Assembly (NCBI RefSeq): GCF_010119205.1 | Contig: NZ_WRXM01000003.1 | Span: 124,001 to 188,000 of the forward strand | DNA: 64,000 nucleotides | DNA from: Haloarcula limicola | Lineage (GTDB): Archaea; Halobacteriota; Halobacteria; Halobacteriales; Haloarculaceae | Reading direction: 5' to 3' | Part shown: piece by piece, positions 17,711-26,062 of the stretch | Layout: the number at the start of each line of letters is the position of its first letter | Position numbering within the stretch: the stretch's first letter is position 1 | The notes under the pieces: generated by a model | Databases searched by the model: none | The model's input: only the letters and a program-made list of their open reading frames with translations | What the model was told of the DNA's origin: nothing | Program-made: the position numbers and the translations under genes

Positions 17711-18306
17711 GGGGTCGCCCCCGATAGGTCATCTCCGATGAGATGGCTGTCAACGTACCAGATTACCGTCTCGTGAAGTCGCTCGGACGAGTGATCGACG
17801 GCCACACGTCGCGTATGAGCGCCCTTGATGACGGTTACGAGGAACTCGGCGGCGACGGTCGGCTCGACGGCTGCGTCGAACTCGCCGGTCTCGACACCGG
17901 CCGCGATGATATCCCGCACCCGTTCGAAAAGCACCTGGTCCAGGCTCACGAGTCGCGTCTGGATAGCGTCGCTGTACGGCGCTTGTGCCTTCACTTCGAG
18001 TAGTGCAGTTCGGAACTCCTGGCCAGGCGCGGCCTCTTCTTCGGTGAGAACTATCTCGAGGAGCGCGGAGAGTTGCTCGCGCGGCGTGCCACCGTCGGCT
18101 GCCGGGAGCTTCGCAGTGTACCGGTCGTACAGGAAGTCGAGAAACTCGATGAAGAGATTCTCCTTGCTGTCGTAGTAGTAGTGAATGCTCGCTTTGCTCC
18201 GTTCCGCTTCGTCGGCGATATTCTCGACGGTGAGATCGGCGTATCCGTGCTTGCAGAGGGCCCGATACGTCGATTCTAGAATCTCAGTAGCTGTATCGTC
18301 GTCCAT
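17707..18306 (-). CDS. TetR/AcrR family transcriptional repressor
   Basis: 199 residues. The N-terminal TetR DNA-binding domain contains ATEILESTYRALCKHGYADL, then the helix-turn-helix TVENIADEAERSKASIHYYYDSKENLF. The remaining helices form the ligand-binding dimer domain (RELAALLEIVLT region onward). It is the first gene of an operon with the MATE pump. An 18-bp palindrome at 18323-18340 overlaps the probable TATA box (CTTATTAG) just upstream of its start, as expected for autorepression. It is similar to the divergent TetR at 18486. Confidence 0.93.
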   Translation of the reverse strand: MDDDTATEILESTYRALCKHGYADLTVENIADEAERSKASIHYYYDSKENLFIEFLDFLYDRYTAKLPAADGGTPREQLSALLEIVLTEEEAAPGQEFRTALLEVKAQAPYSDAIQTRLVSLDQVLFERVRDIIAAGVETGEFDAAVEPTVAAEFLVTVIKGAHTRRVAVDHSSERLHETVIWYVDSHLIGDDLSGATP

Positions 18307-18322
18307 CGTGAGTGCTACTGTA

Positions 18323-18340
18323 ACTTACTAACTAATAAGT
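18323..18340. promoter_or_regulatory. Probable TetR operator overlapping the TATA box
   Basis: ACTTACTAACTAATAAGT is palindromic at 7 of 9 pairs. It lies 17-34 bases upstream of the TetR start at 18306, covering the expected TATA position. It shares ACTAACT with the palindrome at 9418-9435. Confidence 0.6.
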
Positions 18341-18403
18341 CAAAAGACCTTCTCCCAATCTCTATCGTGTCAATATCGGCTATTGAGGCGTCTATCGGCA
18401 GAA

Positions 18404-18419
18404 TAGTAGTTAACTATTA
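18404..18419. promoter_or_regulatory. Palindrome between the two TetR genes
   Basis: TAGTAGTTAACTATTA has a perfect 10-bp core, TAGTTAACTA, and one mismatch over 16 bp. It lies 67-82 bases upstream of the second TetR gene. It is related in composition to the site at 18323-18340 and may be its operator. A second perfect palindrome, ATATCGATAT, abuts the ATG at 18474-18483. Confidence 0.45.
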
Positions 18420-18485
18420 GGTATGTCTGACCCTCGATATACGGGGTCACAACCGTTATCCACTCATAGGTAATATCGATATCCG

Positions 18486-19076
18486 ATGACCGAACCATCG
18501 GATCGGACCCTCTCGGAACCCGATGAGGCGATCATGGAGGCCACCTATCGGGCCCTTCGGAAACACGGGTACGCTGACCTCACGATAAAACGGATTGCAG
18601 CGGAGTACGGGAAATCCACGGCTGCGGTGCACTACCATTACGACACCAAAGACGAGCTCCTCGCCGCCTTTCTCGATTATCTACTGGACCAGTTCGTCGA
18701 TTCGATACACGACGTCGCGACGACCGACCCGGAGGACCGCTTAGAACTGCTGCTCGACGAACTGCTGGTCAAACCACAGGAGAACCCCGACCTCTCCATC
18801 GCACTACTGGAAATGCGGAGTCAGGCCCCGTACAAAGCGGCGTTTAGTGAGCGCTTCCAGCAGAACGATGAATACATCCGGTATATGCTCAAAGCGGTCA
18901 TCAACCACGGTATCGACGAAGGCGTATTCGACGACGTCGACGCCGACCACGTAACTCGTTCGCTGATGACCATCGTCGATGGTGCCCGGACTCGGGCCGT
19001 GGTGTTGGACGAGGTCGAAGCCCTCGAAACGGCACGGCGGACCGCAAATGAGTACGTCGATGCGATGTTACGTTGA
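18486..19076 (+). CDS. TetR/AcrR family transcriptional regulator
   Basis: 196 residues. The helix-turn-helix domain reads EATYRALRKHGYADLTIKRI then AAEYGKSTAAVHYHYDTKDE. It is close to the TetR at 17707 (both have the YRALxKHGYADLT block and a TKDELL/SKENLF segment). A C-terminal ligand domain follows (LLDELLVKPQENPDLSIALL). The two genes are divergently transcribed across 180 bases that contain several palindromes, so cross-regulation is likely. Its own target genes are not obvious; the small membrane gene at 19376 is the next plus-strand gene. Confidence 0.92.
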   Translation: MTEPSDRTLSEPDEAIMEATYRALRKHGYADLTIKRIAAEYGKSTAAVHYHYDTKDELLAAFLDYLLDQFVDSIHDVATTDPEDRLELLLDELLVKPQENPDLSIALLEMRSQAPYKAAFSERFQQNDEYIRYMLKAVINHGIDEGVFDDVDADHVTRSLMTIVDGARTRAVVLDEVEALETARRTANEYVDAMLR

Positions 19077-19375
19077 CTTCTTCTTCGCTCTGAAGGTCGG
19101 GTTTTTGCTACCGCGATAAACGGTCTCATACTGGCCACGGGAACAGACGTTTCAGCGTACTCGACTGCAATTAGCAGCTCTCGCGTTGAACCGTTACTGC
19201 TACTTTCCGCCCTTCTGTGCATATGCTTCCCCTCGCTAGCTGCACTGCTTCGCTAACCGAAAGGTCAGTACGAACAAAGATACATAATCGAAATGGGCCT
19301 TTGAGTGGTATAGAAACGACCCTCTCGAACTTATCGACCAGTTAGTTTTTGACGTAGCGGTACGTGGTGTCGGAC

Positions 19376-19531
19376 ATGGCGAGATCGATAAACCGTCCTC
19401 GACCAAACAGTTCGAATACCGGAATGCGTCTGATCGGATATCTGGTCGCTGCGCCGTTGGTACTCCTCCTCCTTCCGCTTCTCCCCGTTATAGTGCTCCT
19501 CTGGATCGGGGGCAAACTCACGGCAAGTTAA
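19376..19531 (+). CDS. Small single-helix membrane protein (51 aa)
   Basis: The ORF starts at ATG 19376 and ends at TAA 19529-19531. A basic N-terminus with RSINRPRPNSSNTG is followed by a long hydrophobic stretch, LVAAPLVLLLLPLLPVIVLL, then WIGGKLTAS. The half-site AGTTAGT and a T-rich box at about 19340-19350 lie roughly 30 nt upstream, fitting a leaderless promoter. Haloarchaeal genomes encode many such miniproteins with a positively charged head and a Pro-interrupted helix; their roles are mostly unknown. It is directly followed by a strong potential RNA structure. Confidence 0.6.
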   Translation: MARSINRPRPNSSNTGMRLIGYLVAAPLVLLLLPLLPVIVLLWIGGKLTAS

Positions 19532-19537
19532 GGAAAC

Positions 19538-19596
19538 GACCCAGTCACTAGGCCGGCTGCTCTAGCAGACAGAGCAGTTAGGGGCGAGACTGGGTC
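19538..19596 (+). other. Nested stem structure downstream of the small membrane gene
   Basis: The outer stem pairs GACCCAGTC (19538-19546) with GACTGGGTC (19588-19596), 9 bp perfect. The inner stem pairs CTGCTCT (19557-19563) with AGAGCAG (19571-19577) around a 7-nt loop. The structure begins 7 nt after the stop codon. It may be a 3'-UTR stabiliser, a terminator or a small RNA. Strand is assumed from the upstream gene. Confidence 0.4.
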
Positions 19597-19706
19597 TCAT
19601 TCGACGGCCGTGCTAAGTGGGACTGACCAATCCGCTTTTCGCTGTTTCAAGTGGGTAGGCTAGAGGCGGAAGACACTGCATGCGGGAATAGAGAGCCAGT
19701 CGGGAC

Positions 19707-20159
19707 TCAGTCGGCACCACGACAGAGCACGATGGTCGTCGCGGTCCACGAGATCACTTCCTCGTCGTCCTGATTGTACGCGCGAGTCTGATTGCGCACG
19801 TAGCCCCGATCGTCGCGACTTCTCGACGCTCGGGTATCGAGAATTTCGTTTTCGACGGTGAGGGTGTCGCCAGCGTACACGGGCGTCGACCAAGATAGCG
19901 TATCTAACCCGGGCGAGCCGATACTCACCGTCTCACGGAGGAAGGCATCGGTGAGCAGTCGCATGCAGATACAGGCGGTGTACCAGCCACTGGCGATAAT
20001 CTCTCCGAATACGTGGTTCGACGCCGCCTCCTCGTCGATATGTATCGGTTGCGGATCGTACCGCTCGGAGAACGCGACCATCTCCTCTTTCGGAACGGTG
20101 TAACTGCCGACGTCTCTTACTGTGCCCTCTTTGATGTCTTCGAAGTAGATCTCCGGCAT
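19707..20159 (-). CDS. MaoC-like (R)-hydratase family protein
   Basis: 150 residues from the ATG at 20159 (MPEIYFEDIKEGT). It is a single hotdog domain. The segment FSERYDPQPIHIDEEAASNH carries the Asp/His pair that binds and activates water in (R)-specific enoyl-CoA hydratases, and GEIIASGWYTACICMRLL is the usual following helix. The C-terminal strands (LSWSTPVYAGDTLTVENEIL) complete the fold. It may hydrate trans-2-enoyl-CoA or act on branched acyl-CoA. In PaaZ a MaoC domain opens the oxepin ring, so this separate copy might supply that step for the distant island, but it is about 27 kb away. An upstream extension to 20279 is unsupported. Confidence 0.88.
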   Translation of the reverse strand: MPEIYFEDIKEGTVRDVGSYTVPKEEMVAFSERYDPQPIHIDEEAASNHVFGEIIASGWYTACICMRLLTDAFLRETVSIGSPGLDTLSWSTPVYAGDTLTVENEILDTRASRSRDDRGYVRNQTRAYNQDDEEVISWTATTIVLCRGAD

Positions 20160-20317
20160 CAAGCGAACGCTCGTCCGTGAGGACGATAAAACGAGTGACA
20201 TCCTCTTGGCGTGAACGGAGGGGAAACAGTTCGTCACGTTACATATCCCGCGTCTCGTCCCTGAATGGTTATACACCAAACAGTTTTAGCTCTCTGTGGT
20301 TTGATGCTGAACAAGCA

Positions 20318-23233
20318 ATGAGCGAACATCGCGGTTCAGAACGGCACCGAGACGGGGTCCCCCCGACCGTTCTCGAATCGTCGACCGTTTTGGTTGTCGG
20401 GTCGAGCGAGTGGCTCGCGGAATTCGCAACGACGCTCGACACCCGGATCGGTGCGACCGTACAGCAGGTTGAAACCAAAGCGGCGGCGATGGAGCTCGTC
20501 CGGGAGCGAGCGGCGGACTGTCTCATCAGCGAGTACGCGCTCGCGGAGACGACCGGCATCGAACTCCTCAGAGCGGTCCGCAGCGAAACCAGCACGCTGC
20601 CGTTTCTCCTCGTGACTACGGATGGAAGCGAAGCCGTTGCCAGCAGCGCCATCGAAGCCGGCGTCACCGATTATATCGCGCTTACGGATCCAGCCGAGCA
20701 GTTGCCCGACGAGCTCGTCACCCGAGCGGAACGCGCGATTCGGTCCGCACAGCGGTCGGCCACGCGACGAGAACGCGCGAGACAGTTCGACGCGATCTTC
20801 GACGACACGCGGACGGCGACCTGGGTACTGGACCCGGATGGGTCACTCGCCCGCGTGAACCAGACGGCACGGGAGATGATCGACGCGGATATCGACGCGG
20901 TCGTCGGCGAGCCGTTCTGGACACTTCCGTGGTGGTCGCGCCCGGACGGCACAAACAAGGATATCCAACAACTCGTGGAGAAGGCGCTCGACGGGTCGTT
21001 CGGCAGTGCGGTCGTCCTACAGCCGCCACACGTCGACGATCCGCGCGTCGTCGACCTCTCCGTACGTCCCGTCGAAAACGAGCGTGGCGACCCCGTCTCG
21101 GTCGTCGTCGAAGGCGTCGACGTCACCGAACGCGTCGACCTCGAACGGAACCTCCGCCAGTCGGAGGAGCTCCATCGCGTCACGCTCAATAACATGACCG
21201 ATACGATCCTCATCACGGACGAGGACGGGGAATACACCTACGTCTGTCCCAACGTCCACTTCATCTTCGGGTACACGGCCGCGGAGATCCGGGAACTCGG
21301 CGCGATCGACGACCTCCTCGGCGGCGACCTCTTCGACCGGGAAGAACTCGCCGAGAACGGGATCCTCAAGAACATCGAGACCACGGTGACGGACAAAGCC
21401 GGGCGCGAACACACGCTGCTCGTCAATGTTCGGGAGGTCTCGATCCAGGACGGCACGCTCCTCTTCAGCTGTCGGGACATCACGAAACGGAAACAACGGG
21501 AGGAGGCCCTCGCGACGCTCCACGAAACGGCCCGCGATTTCCTCTACGCCGAGACGCACCGGGAGATCGCTCAGCACGTCGTCGACGACACCCCGGGGGT
21601 ACTCGATCTCGATGCGAGTGCCGTCTATCTCTTCGACGGCGATACCAACGAACTCAGGCCCGCGGCGCACTCGGCGACGATGAAAGAGCTCAACGGGCCG
21701 CTCCCGACCGTTCCCGCGAACGGCGAGACGCTTCCGAGCCACAGCTTCGTCGAGGACGAAGTGCTGTTCTTCGACGACGTCCACGATTCGGACCGACTCG
21801 AAAACCGGGCGACCGACCTCCGAAGCGCGGCCTACATCCCGCTCGGCAACCACGGCGTGTTCGTCGCCGGCTCGGACCGAGTCGGCATCTTCGATGCGGT
21901 GACCCGAGAGTTAGCTGACCTACTCGCTGCAACCGCCGAGGCGGCCCTCGACCGCGTCACGCGCGAGTCCCGACTCCGCGAACAGGATCGCACGTTGCAA
22001 ACGCGAAACGAGCAACTGACCGCGCTGAACCGCATCAACGAGACGATTCGGGAGATCGACCAAGCGCTCGTGCAAGCGGAGACGCGCGAGGAGATCGATC
22101 ACACGGTCTGTGAACTCCTGACTGCCGACGACCGGTTCCGGTTCGCCTGGATCGGCACGGTCGACCCGGCGAGCGAGAGCCTCGAGCCGCGGGCTTGGGC
22201 GGGCACCGAACGGGGCTACCTAGATAGCCAATCGTTCGACATCGCCGAGTCGGAGGCGGAACCGGCCGGTCGAACCGCAGCCACCGGTAACGTGACGATG
22301 GTGACGAACGTCGCTGCCGGGCTCCGCGAGGAAGCGTGGCGGAAGGACGCTCTCTCTCGGGACTACCTCTCCGTCCTCGGCATCCCGCTCGTCTACAACG
22401 ATCTCACGCACGGCGTCCTGACGGTGTACGCACCGACGCAAGACGCGTTCGACGAGACGACGAAAGCGGTCCTCACGGAACTCGGCGACACCATCGCGTC
22501 GGCCCTCAGTGCGATCGAGCGGAAGAACGCGTTGCTCACGACGTCGATGACACGCGTCGAGTTCGCCATCGACGATTCCTCGTTCGTCCTCTCACGGCTC
22601 GCACGGGAGACGGAGTGCACCCTCTCGTACCAGGGCGGCGTCCAGCAATCGACGGACGGCAGCTACGTGTTCGTGACCGTCGACGACGGGGCGGTAACCG
22701 ACGTTGCGGACGCCGCCTCGCAGTTGGTGGGTATCGACGCGGTACGACAGATCAGCGCGGATACCGAAGGAGGCGTGCTGCAGCTCCGACTCACACAGCC
22801 GTTCCTCGCCTTAGATCTGGCCGATCACGGTGCCGTCTTCCGTGAAGCGACTGCTGGGCCGACGACGACGACGCTCGTTATCGACATTCCGGAGAGCATC
22901 GACGTCCGAACGATCGCGCGGCTCGTCCGCGAAACGTTCACCGGTGTCGAGCTCCGTGCCAAGCAGACGCTCGATCAGACCGCGGAACACGACCTCTACT
23001 CGAAGTTCCTCGAGGCGGTGACGGACCGGCAGCTGGAAGTGATTCAGACGGCGTACTACAGCGGGTTCTTCGAATCGCCGCGCGAGAACACGGGCGAGGA
23101 GATCGCGGCGATGCTCGACATCTCCCCACCCGCGTTCTATCAGCACGTCCGGACCGTCCAGCGGAAACTGTTCGCCGCGCTATTCGAGGAGAACGAACTC
23201 TCGGTAGCGGCTTCTACGAGGGCGGTTGAATAA
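20318..23233 (+). CDS. Bat-like multidomain sensor regulator (receiver-PAS-PAS-GAF-GAF-HTH_10)
   Basis: 971 residues from the ATG at 20318. Domains in order: a receiver-like domain (about 20-140, TVLVVGSSEWLAEFATTLDT), PAS 1 (about 155-275, WVLDPDGSLARVNQTAREM), PAS 2 (about 290-395, DTILITDEDGEYTYVCPN), GAF 1 (about 400-550), GAF 2 (about 590-730), the bacterio-opsin-activator domain (about 745-890) and the C-terminal HTH_10 (about 905-960, TGEEIAAMLDISPPAFYQHV). It should bind DNA in response to small-molecule or redox cues. In the receiver the usual phospho-acceptor Asp position reads LISEYAL, so a classical phosphorelay is doubtful. A TTTTAG box lies about 32 nt upstream. Confidence 0.92.
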   Translation: MSEHRGSERHRDGVPPTVLESSTVLVVGSSEWLAEFATTLDTRIGATVQQVETKAAAMELVRERAADCLISEYALAETTGIELLRAVRSETSTLPFLLVTTDGSEAVASSAIEAGVTDYIALTDPAEQLPDELVTRAERAIRSAQRSATRRERARQFDAIFDDTRTATWVLDPDGSLARVNQTAREMIDADIDAVVGEPFWTLPWWSRPDGTNKDIQQLVEKALDGSFGSAVVLQPPHVDDPRVVDLSVRPVENERGDPVSVVVEGVDVTERVDLERNLRQSEELHRVTLNNMTDTILITDEDGEYTYVCPNVHFIFGYTAAEIRELGAIDDLLGGDLFDREELAENGILKNIETTVTDKAGREHTLLVNVREVSIQDGTLLFSCRDITKRKQREEALATLHETARDFLYAETHREIAQHVVDDTPGVLDLDASAVYLFDGDTNELRPAAHSATMKELNGPLPTVPANGETLPSHSFVEDEVLFFDDVHDSDRLENRATDLRSAAYIPLGNHGVFVAGSDRVGIFDAVTRELADLLAATAEAALDRVTRESRLREQDRTLQTRNEQLTALNRINETIREIDQALVQAETREEIDHTVCELLTADDRFRFAWIGTVDPASESLEPRAWAGTERGYLDSQSFDIAESEAEPAGRTAATGNVTMVTNVAAGLREEAWRKDALSRDYLSVLGIPLVYNDLTHGVLTVYAPTQDAFDETTKAVLTELGDTIASALSAIERKNALLTTSMTRVEFAIDDSSFVLSRLARETECTLSYQGGVQQSTDGSYVFVTVDDGAVTDVADAASQLVGIDAVRQISADTEGGVLQLRLTQPFLALDLADHGAVFREATAGPTTTTLVIDIPESIDVRTIARLVRETFTGVELRAKQTLDQTAEHDLYSKFLEAVTDRQLEVIQTAYYSGFFESPRENTGEEIAAMLDISPPAFYQHVRTVQRKLFAALFEENELSVAASTRAVE

Positions 23234-23343
23234 CGAACCCGTTAGCTGGATCGGGGCTAGGTACTCAACCCCCAGATATTCCCTTATACACTTATTACAC
23301 CTATAACGAGTACCCCGCCGCTACGGGGCGCTCGTGACCTACA

Positions 23344-23487
23344 ATGAGAGATGTCAACCCGAAATCGGACGAAGAGACGCCGTACGAATGCTTCGAGTGT
23401 GGCAGTATTATCGTCGCAGAGAACGATCCCGGCCAGTGTCCTGATTGCGGTGGCCCGATGCGAAACCGCCTGACAGCACTCGAATGA
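23344..23487 (+). CDS. Rubrerythrin-like zinc ribbon miniprotein (47 aa)
   Basis: The ORF runs from ATG 23344 to TGA 23487. It contains [11 protein letters not shown] and [14 protein letters not shown], a rubredoxin/rubrerythrin-type CxxC...CxxC ribbon. Its stop overlaps the start of glutamate dehydrogenase (ATGA), so the two are translationally coupled. The promoter region before it holds two AT boxes (TTATAC near 23283 and CTATAAC near 23303). The same miniprotein type occurs widely in haloarchaea. Metal binding is likely; the role beside GDH is unknown. Confidence 0.75.
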   Translation: MRDVNPKSDEETPYECFECGSIIVAENDPGQCPDCGGPMRNRLTALE

Positions 23488-24791
23488 CGATGGCATCGGA
23501 GACCGAGAGCGTCCACGACGAATCCGGCGACGCTTCGGCGGAGTCGACCGGCCCGGAGTCCGCGCTCGAAACTGCTCGACGACAGCTCTACCACGCGGCC
23601 GATCACCTCGACATCGACCGGAACATCGTCGAACGGCTCAAACATCCGAAGAAAGTCCACGAGGTGACAGTCCCCATCGAGCGAGACGACGGGTCAGTCG
23701 AAGTGTTCACGGGCTATCGCGCCCAGCACGACAGCGTGAGAGGGCCGTTCAAAGGCGGGCTTCGGTATCACCCCGAAGTCACTCGGGACGAGTGTGTCGG
23801 CCTCGGCATGTGGATGACCTGGAAATGTGCCGTGATGGACCTCCCCTTCGGCGGTGCCAAAGGCGGCGTCGCGGTCAATCCGAAGGAATTGAGTGACGAG
23901 GAAAAGGAGCGGCTCACCCGACGATTCGCGCAGGAACTGCGCGACAACATCGGACCCAATCAGGACATTCCCGCTCCCGACATGGGTACCGACCCGCAGA
24001 CGATGGCATGGTTGATGGACGCCTATTCGATGCAGGAGGGCGAGACGACGCCGGGCGTCGTCACCGGGAAACCGCCGGTCGTCGGCGGGAGCGAAGGGCG
24101 CGAGGAGGCCCCCGGACGGAGCGTAGCGATCATCACGCAGTTGGTGTGTGAGTACTACGACCGGCGACTCGAGGACACGACCGTCGCGATTCAGGGCTAC
24201 GGGAGCGTCGGAGCGAATGCGGCCCGCCTCCTCGACGAGTGGGGTGCGACCGTCGTCGCGGTTAGTGACGTGAACGGGGCGATGTACGAGCCGGACGGGA
24301 TCGAGACGGCGGCCGTCCCATCACACGACGAGGAACCGGAGGCCGTCACTACGTACGCCGACACCGTGATATCGAACGACGAGCTGCTCACGCTCGACGT
24401 CGACGTCCTCGTTCCGGCCGCCTTGGGGAACGTGATCACCGAGGAGAACGCGGACGCGATCGCGGCGGACTTCGTCGTGGAAGGCGCGAACGGTCCGACG
24501 ACCCCGACGGCCGATTCGATTCTCGCGGAGCGGGACATCGCCGTGATTCCCGACATCCTCGCCAACGCCGGCGGTGTTACGGTCAGTTACTTCGAGTGGC
24601 TCCAGGACATCAACCGGCGAGCCTGGTCGCTCGAACGAGTCAACGACGAACTCGAAGCGGAGATGCAGGCCGCCTGGGACGCGGTTCGATCCGAGTTCGA
24701 ACGGCGCGACGTCACCTGGCGCGATGCGGCGTACATCGTCGCGCTCTCACGGATCGCGGACGCACACGAAGCGCGTGGACTGTGGCCGTAA
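23484..24791 (+). CDS. Glutamate dehydrogenase (Glu/Leu/Phe/Val dehydrogenase family)
   Basis: 435 residues, starting at ATG 23484 inside the ATGA overlap with the zinc-ribbon gene. It converts glutamate to 2-oxoglutarate and ammonia with NAD(P). [13 protein letters not shown] carries the substrate-binding Lys, [13 protein letters not shown] the catalytic Lys, and IPAPDMGTD the catalytic Asp. The Rossmann domain starts at [15 protein letters not shown] with [11 protein letters not shown] at the end of strand 2. Length is normal. Coenzyme preference and direction cannot be fixed from sequence. Confidence 0.96.
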   Translation: MTMASETESVHDESGDASAESTGPESALETARRQLYHAADHLDIDRNIVERLKHPKKVHEVTVPIERDDGSVEVFTGYRAQHDSVRGPFKGGLRYHPEVTRDECVGLGMWMTWKCAVMDLPFGGAKGGVAVNPKELSDEEKERLTRRFAQELRDNIGPNQDIPAPDMGTDPQTMAWLMDAYSMQEGETTPGVVTGKPPVVGGSEGREEAPGRSVAIITQLVCEYYDRRLEDTTVAIQGYGSVGANAARLLDEWGATVVAVSDVNGAMYEPDGIETAAVPSHDEEPEAVTTYADTVISNDELLTLDVDVLVPAALGNVITEENADAIAADFVVEGANGPTTPTADSILAERDIAVIPDILANAGGVTVSYFEWLQDINRRAWSLERVNDELEAEMQAAWDAVRSEFERRDVTWRDAAYIVALSRIADAHEARGLWP

Positions 24792-24933
24792 ACGAGCGGT
24801 CACGTTTCTTCCCCGTGGACGCGTATTCCGTTCTCGTTGCAGTCGTGTGACCCGTCCCAGGGTCACGTCGTGCGAGAGCGACGTTCTCTCGGTAGCACGA
24901 GACGACAGGTCGCCTCGGACGATCCGAGGCGGT

Positions 24934-25290
24934 TCACTCGAGCCAGTCGGTTCCCCACTCGTCTAGGGCGTCGAACACCGGACAGAGGTCACCGCCCTTT
25001 TCGGTCAACGAGTAGTAACTGGCGACCGGCGACGCCAACTCCTTGCGATTCTCGACGAATCCCTCCGTCTCCAGGCCGTCGAGGACGCGAGAGAGCGTAT
25101 AGGAACTCGCCCCCGTCGACCGTTTGAGTTCGTTGAACCGCTTTTCCCCGCCCCGTAAGTCGTTGAGGACGATGAGTTTCCACTTCGACCCGACCGCTTC
25201 CACTGCGCCAACGACGGTACAGACGTCCGCGTTCCGCCGTTCGACGTCGGTCGGTTCCTCACCGTCCCCCTCCGATGGTTGGGTCGCCAT
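24934..25290 (-). CDS. HxlR family winged-helix regulator
   Basis: 118 residues with the HxlR core: VEAVGSKWKLIVLNDLRGG, RFNELKRSTGASSYTLSRVL and the wing region FVENRKELASPVASYYSLTE. A Cys precedes the core (NADVCTVVGAVEAV), as in many HxlR sensors of reactive electrophiles or redox stress. It is divergent from the SDR remnant-DoxX-VOC block. Palindromes at 25290-25300 (TAACCTGGTTA) and 25328-25341 lie in the 60-base space between them, so it probably controls both directions. Confidence 0.92.
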   Translation of the reverse strand: MATQPSEGDGEEPTDVERRNADVCTVVGAVEAVGSKWKLIVLNDLRGGEKRFNELKRSTGASSYTLSRVLDGLETEGFVENRKELASPVASYYSLTEKGGDLCPVFDALDEWGTDWLE

Positions 25291-25327
25291 AACCTGGTTA
25301 CATGCTTGTCGCCTGAACTATATGTGG

Positions 25328-25341
25328 GTTTGCATTCAAAC
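25328..25341. promoter_or_regulatory. Candidate HxlR operator
   Basis: GTTTG-CATT-CAAAC is a perfect 5-bp inverted repeat with a 4-nt spacer. It lies just downstream of the ACTATATG box (about 25317-25324) that could serve as TATA for both divergent genes. Confidence 0.45.
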
Positions 25342-25352
25342 TAGATACTGTA

Positions 25353-25550
25353 ATGGAACTACGAAGCGAGACGGTACTCGTTCTCGGTGCCACCGGGAAC
25401 GCGGGCCCGAACGTGACGGACCAGTTTGTCGACCAAGGTGCCGCCGCCGCAGATCGCACGTTGGCCGAGTCACTTGACGCCGAACTCGCGGCCCGCGTCG
25501 CGGACCGGGTCGTTCAGACGACCGGCGGGCAATCGGTGGTGGAGAGCTAA
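25353..25550 (+). pseudogene. Internally deleted SDR/NAD(P)-binding gene
   Basis: 65 codons. The start, ETVLVLGATGNAGPNVTDQF, is a normal first strand with the GxxGxxG loop. It runs directly into DRTLAESLDAELAARVADRV and ends after TTGGQSVVES. A functional SDR or epimerase needs 200 residues or more, so the centre seems to have been removed in frame. The stop overlaps the DoxX start (TAATG), keeping translational coupling. It may now only serve as a leader for DoxX translation, or be a real miniprotein. Confidence 0.55.
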
Positions 25551-26041
25551 TGGTCGAGAGCGCGCCACAGCGGCGCTCCTCCGAGACGGCGACGCAGTGG
25601 AGCCTGGCCTTCGTTCGACTGGCCCTCGGGATTCCGATGTTGGTCGGCGGCGTCGGCAAAGTCTTCGCAGTCGGGCCGAAAGCGATGGGGATCTCCGGCT
25701 TCGCGGGCTTCTTGGGAGGTCTCGGCGTTCCGCTCCCCGCGGTTGCGGCGTGGGGTGTCGGTCTCCTCGAACTCCTCGGTGGCGTCTTGTTGGTAGCCGG
25801 CTTGGCCGTTCGAATCACGAGCGCGTTAGTCGCCATCGACATGCTCGTTGCCACAGTGCTCGTCCATCTTCCCAACGGGTATCCAGCCGCGGGCAGCGGG
25901 ATCGAGTTGACGCTCACGCTGGCCTTGATCGCGGTAGCACTCGCCTTGAGTGGCCCCGGAGCGCTGTCGGTAGAGCGTGCGCTGTTCGAACAGGCAGGTC
26001 GCTCCCGCGAGTCGTCTCAGGCGGGGACCACAGACAGATAA
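25550..26041 (+). CDS. DoxX family membrane protein
   Basis: 163 residues with four membrane helices. Typical DoxX patches are LGIPMLVGGVGKVFAVGPK, GFLGGLGVPLPAVAAWGVGL and GLLELLGGVLLVAGLAVRIT. DoxX proteins sit in the cytoplasmic membrane and are linked to thiol, quinone or sulfur redox stress. It is translationally coupled to the deleted SDR gene and followed after 21 bases by a VOC protein. Together with the divergent HxlR this resembles an electrophile or oxidative stress unit. Confidence 0.9.
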   Translation: MVESAPQRRSSETATQWSLAFVRLALGIPMLVGGVGKVFAVGPKAMGISGFAGFLGGLGVPLPAVAAWGVGLLELLGGVLLVAGLAVRITSALVAIDMLVATVLVHLPNGYPAAGSGIELTLTLALIAVALALSGPGALSVERALFEQAGRSRESSQAGTTDR

Positions 26042-26062
26042 GCGCTGCTCACGTCCCGTACT

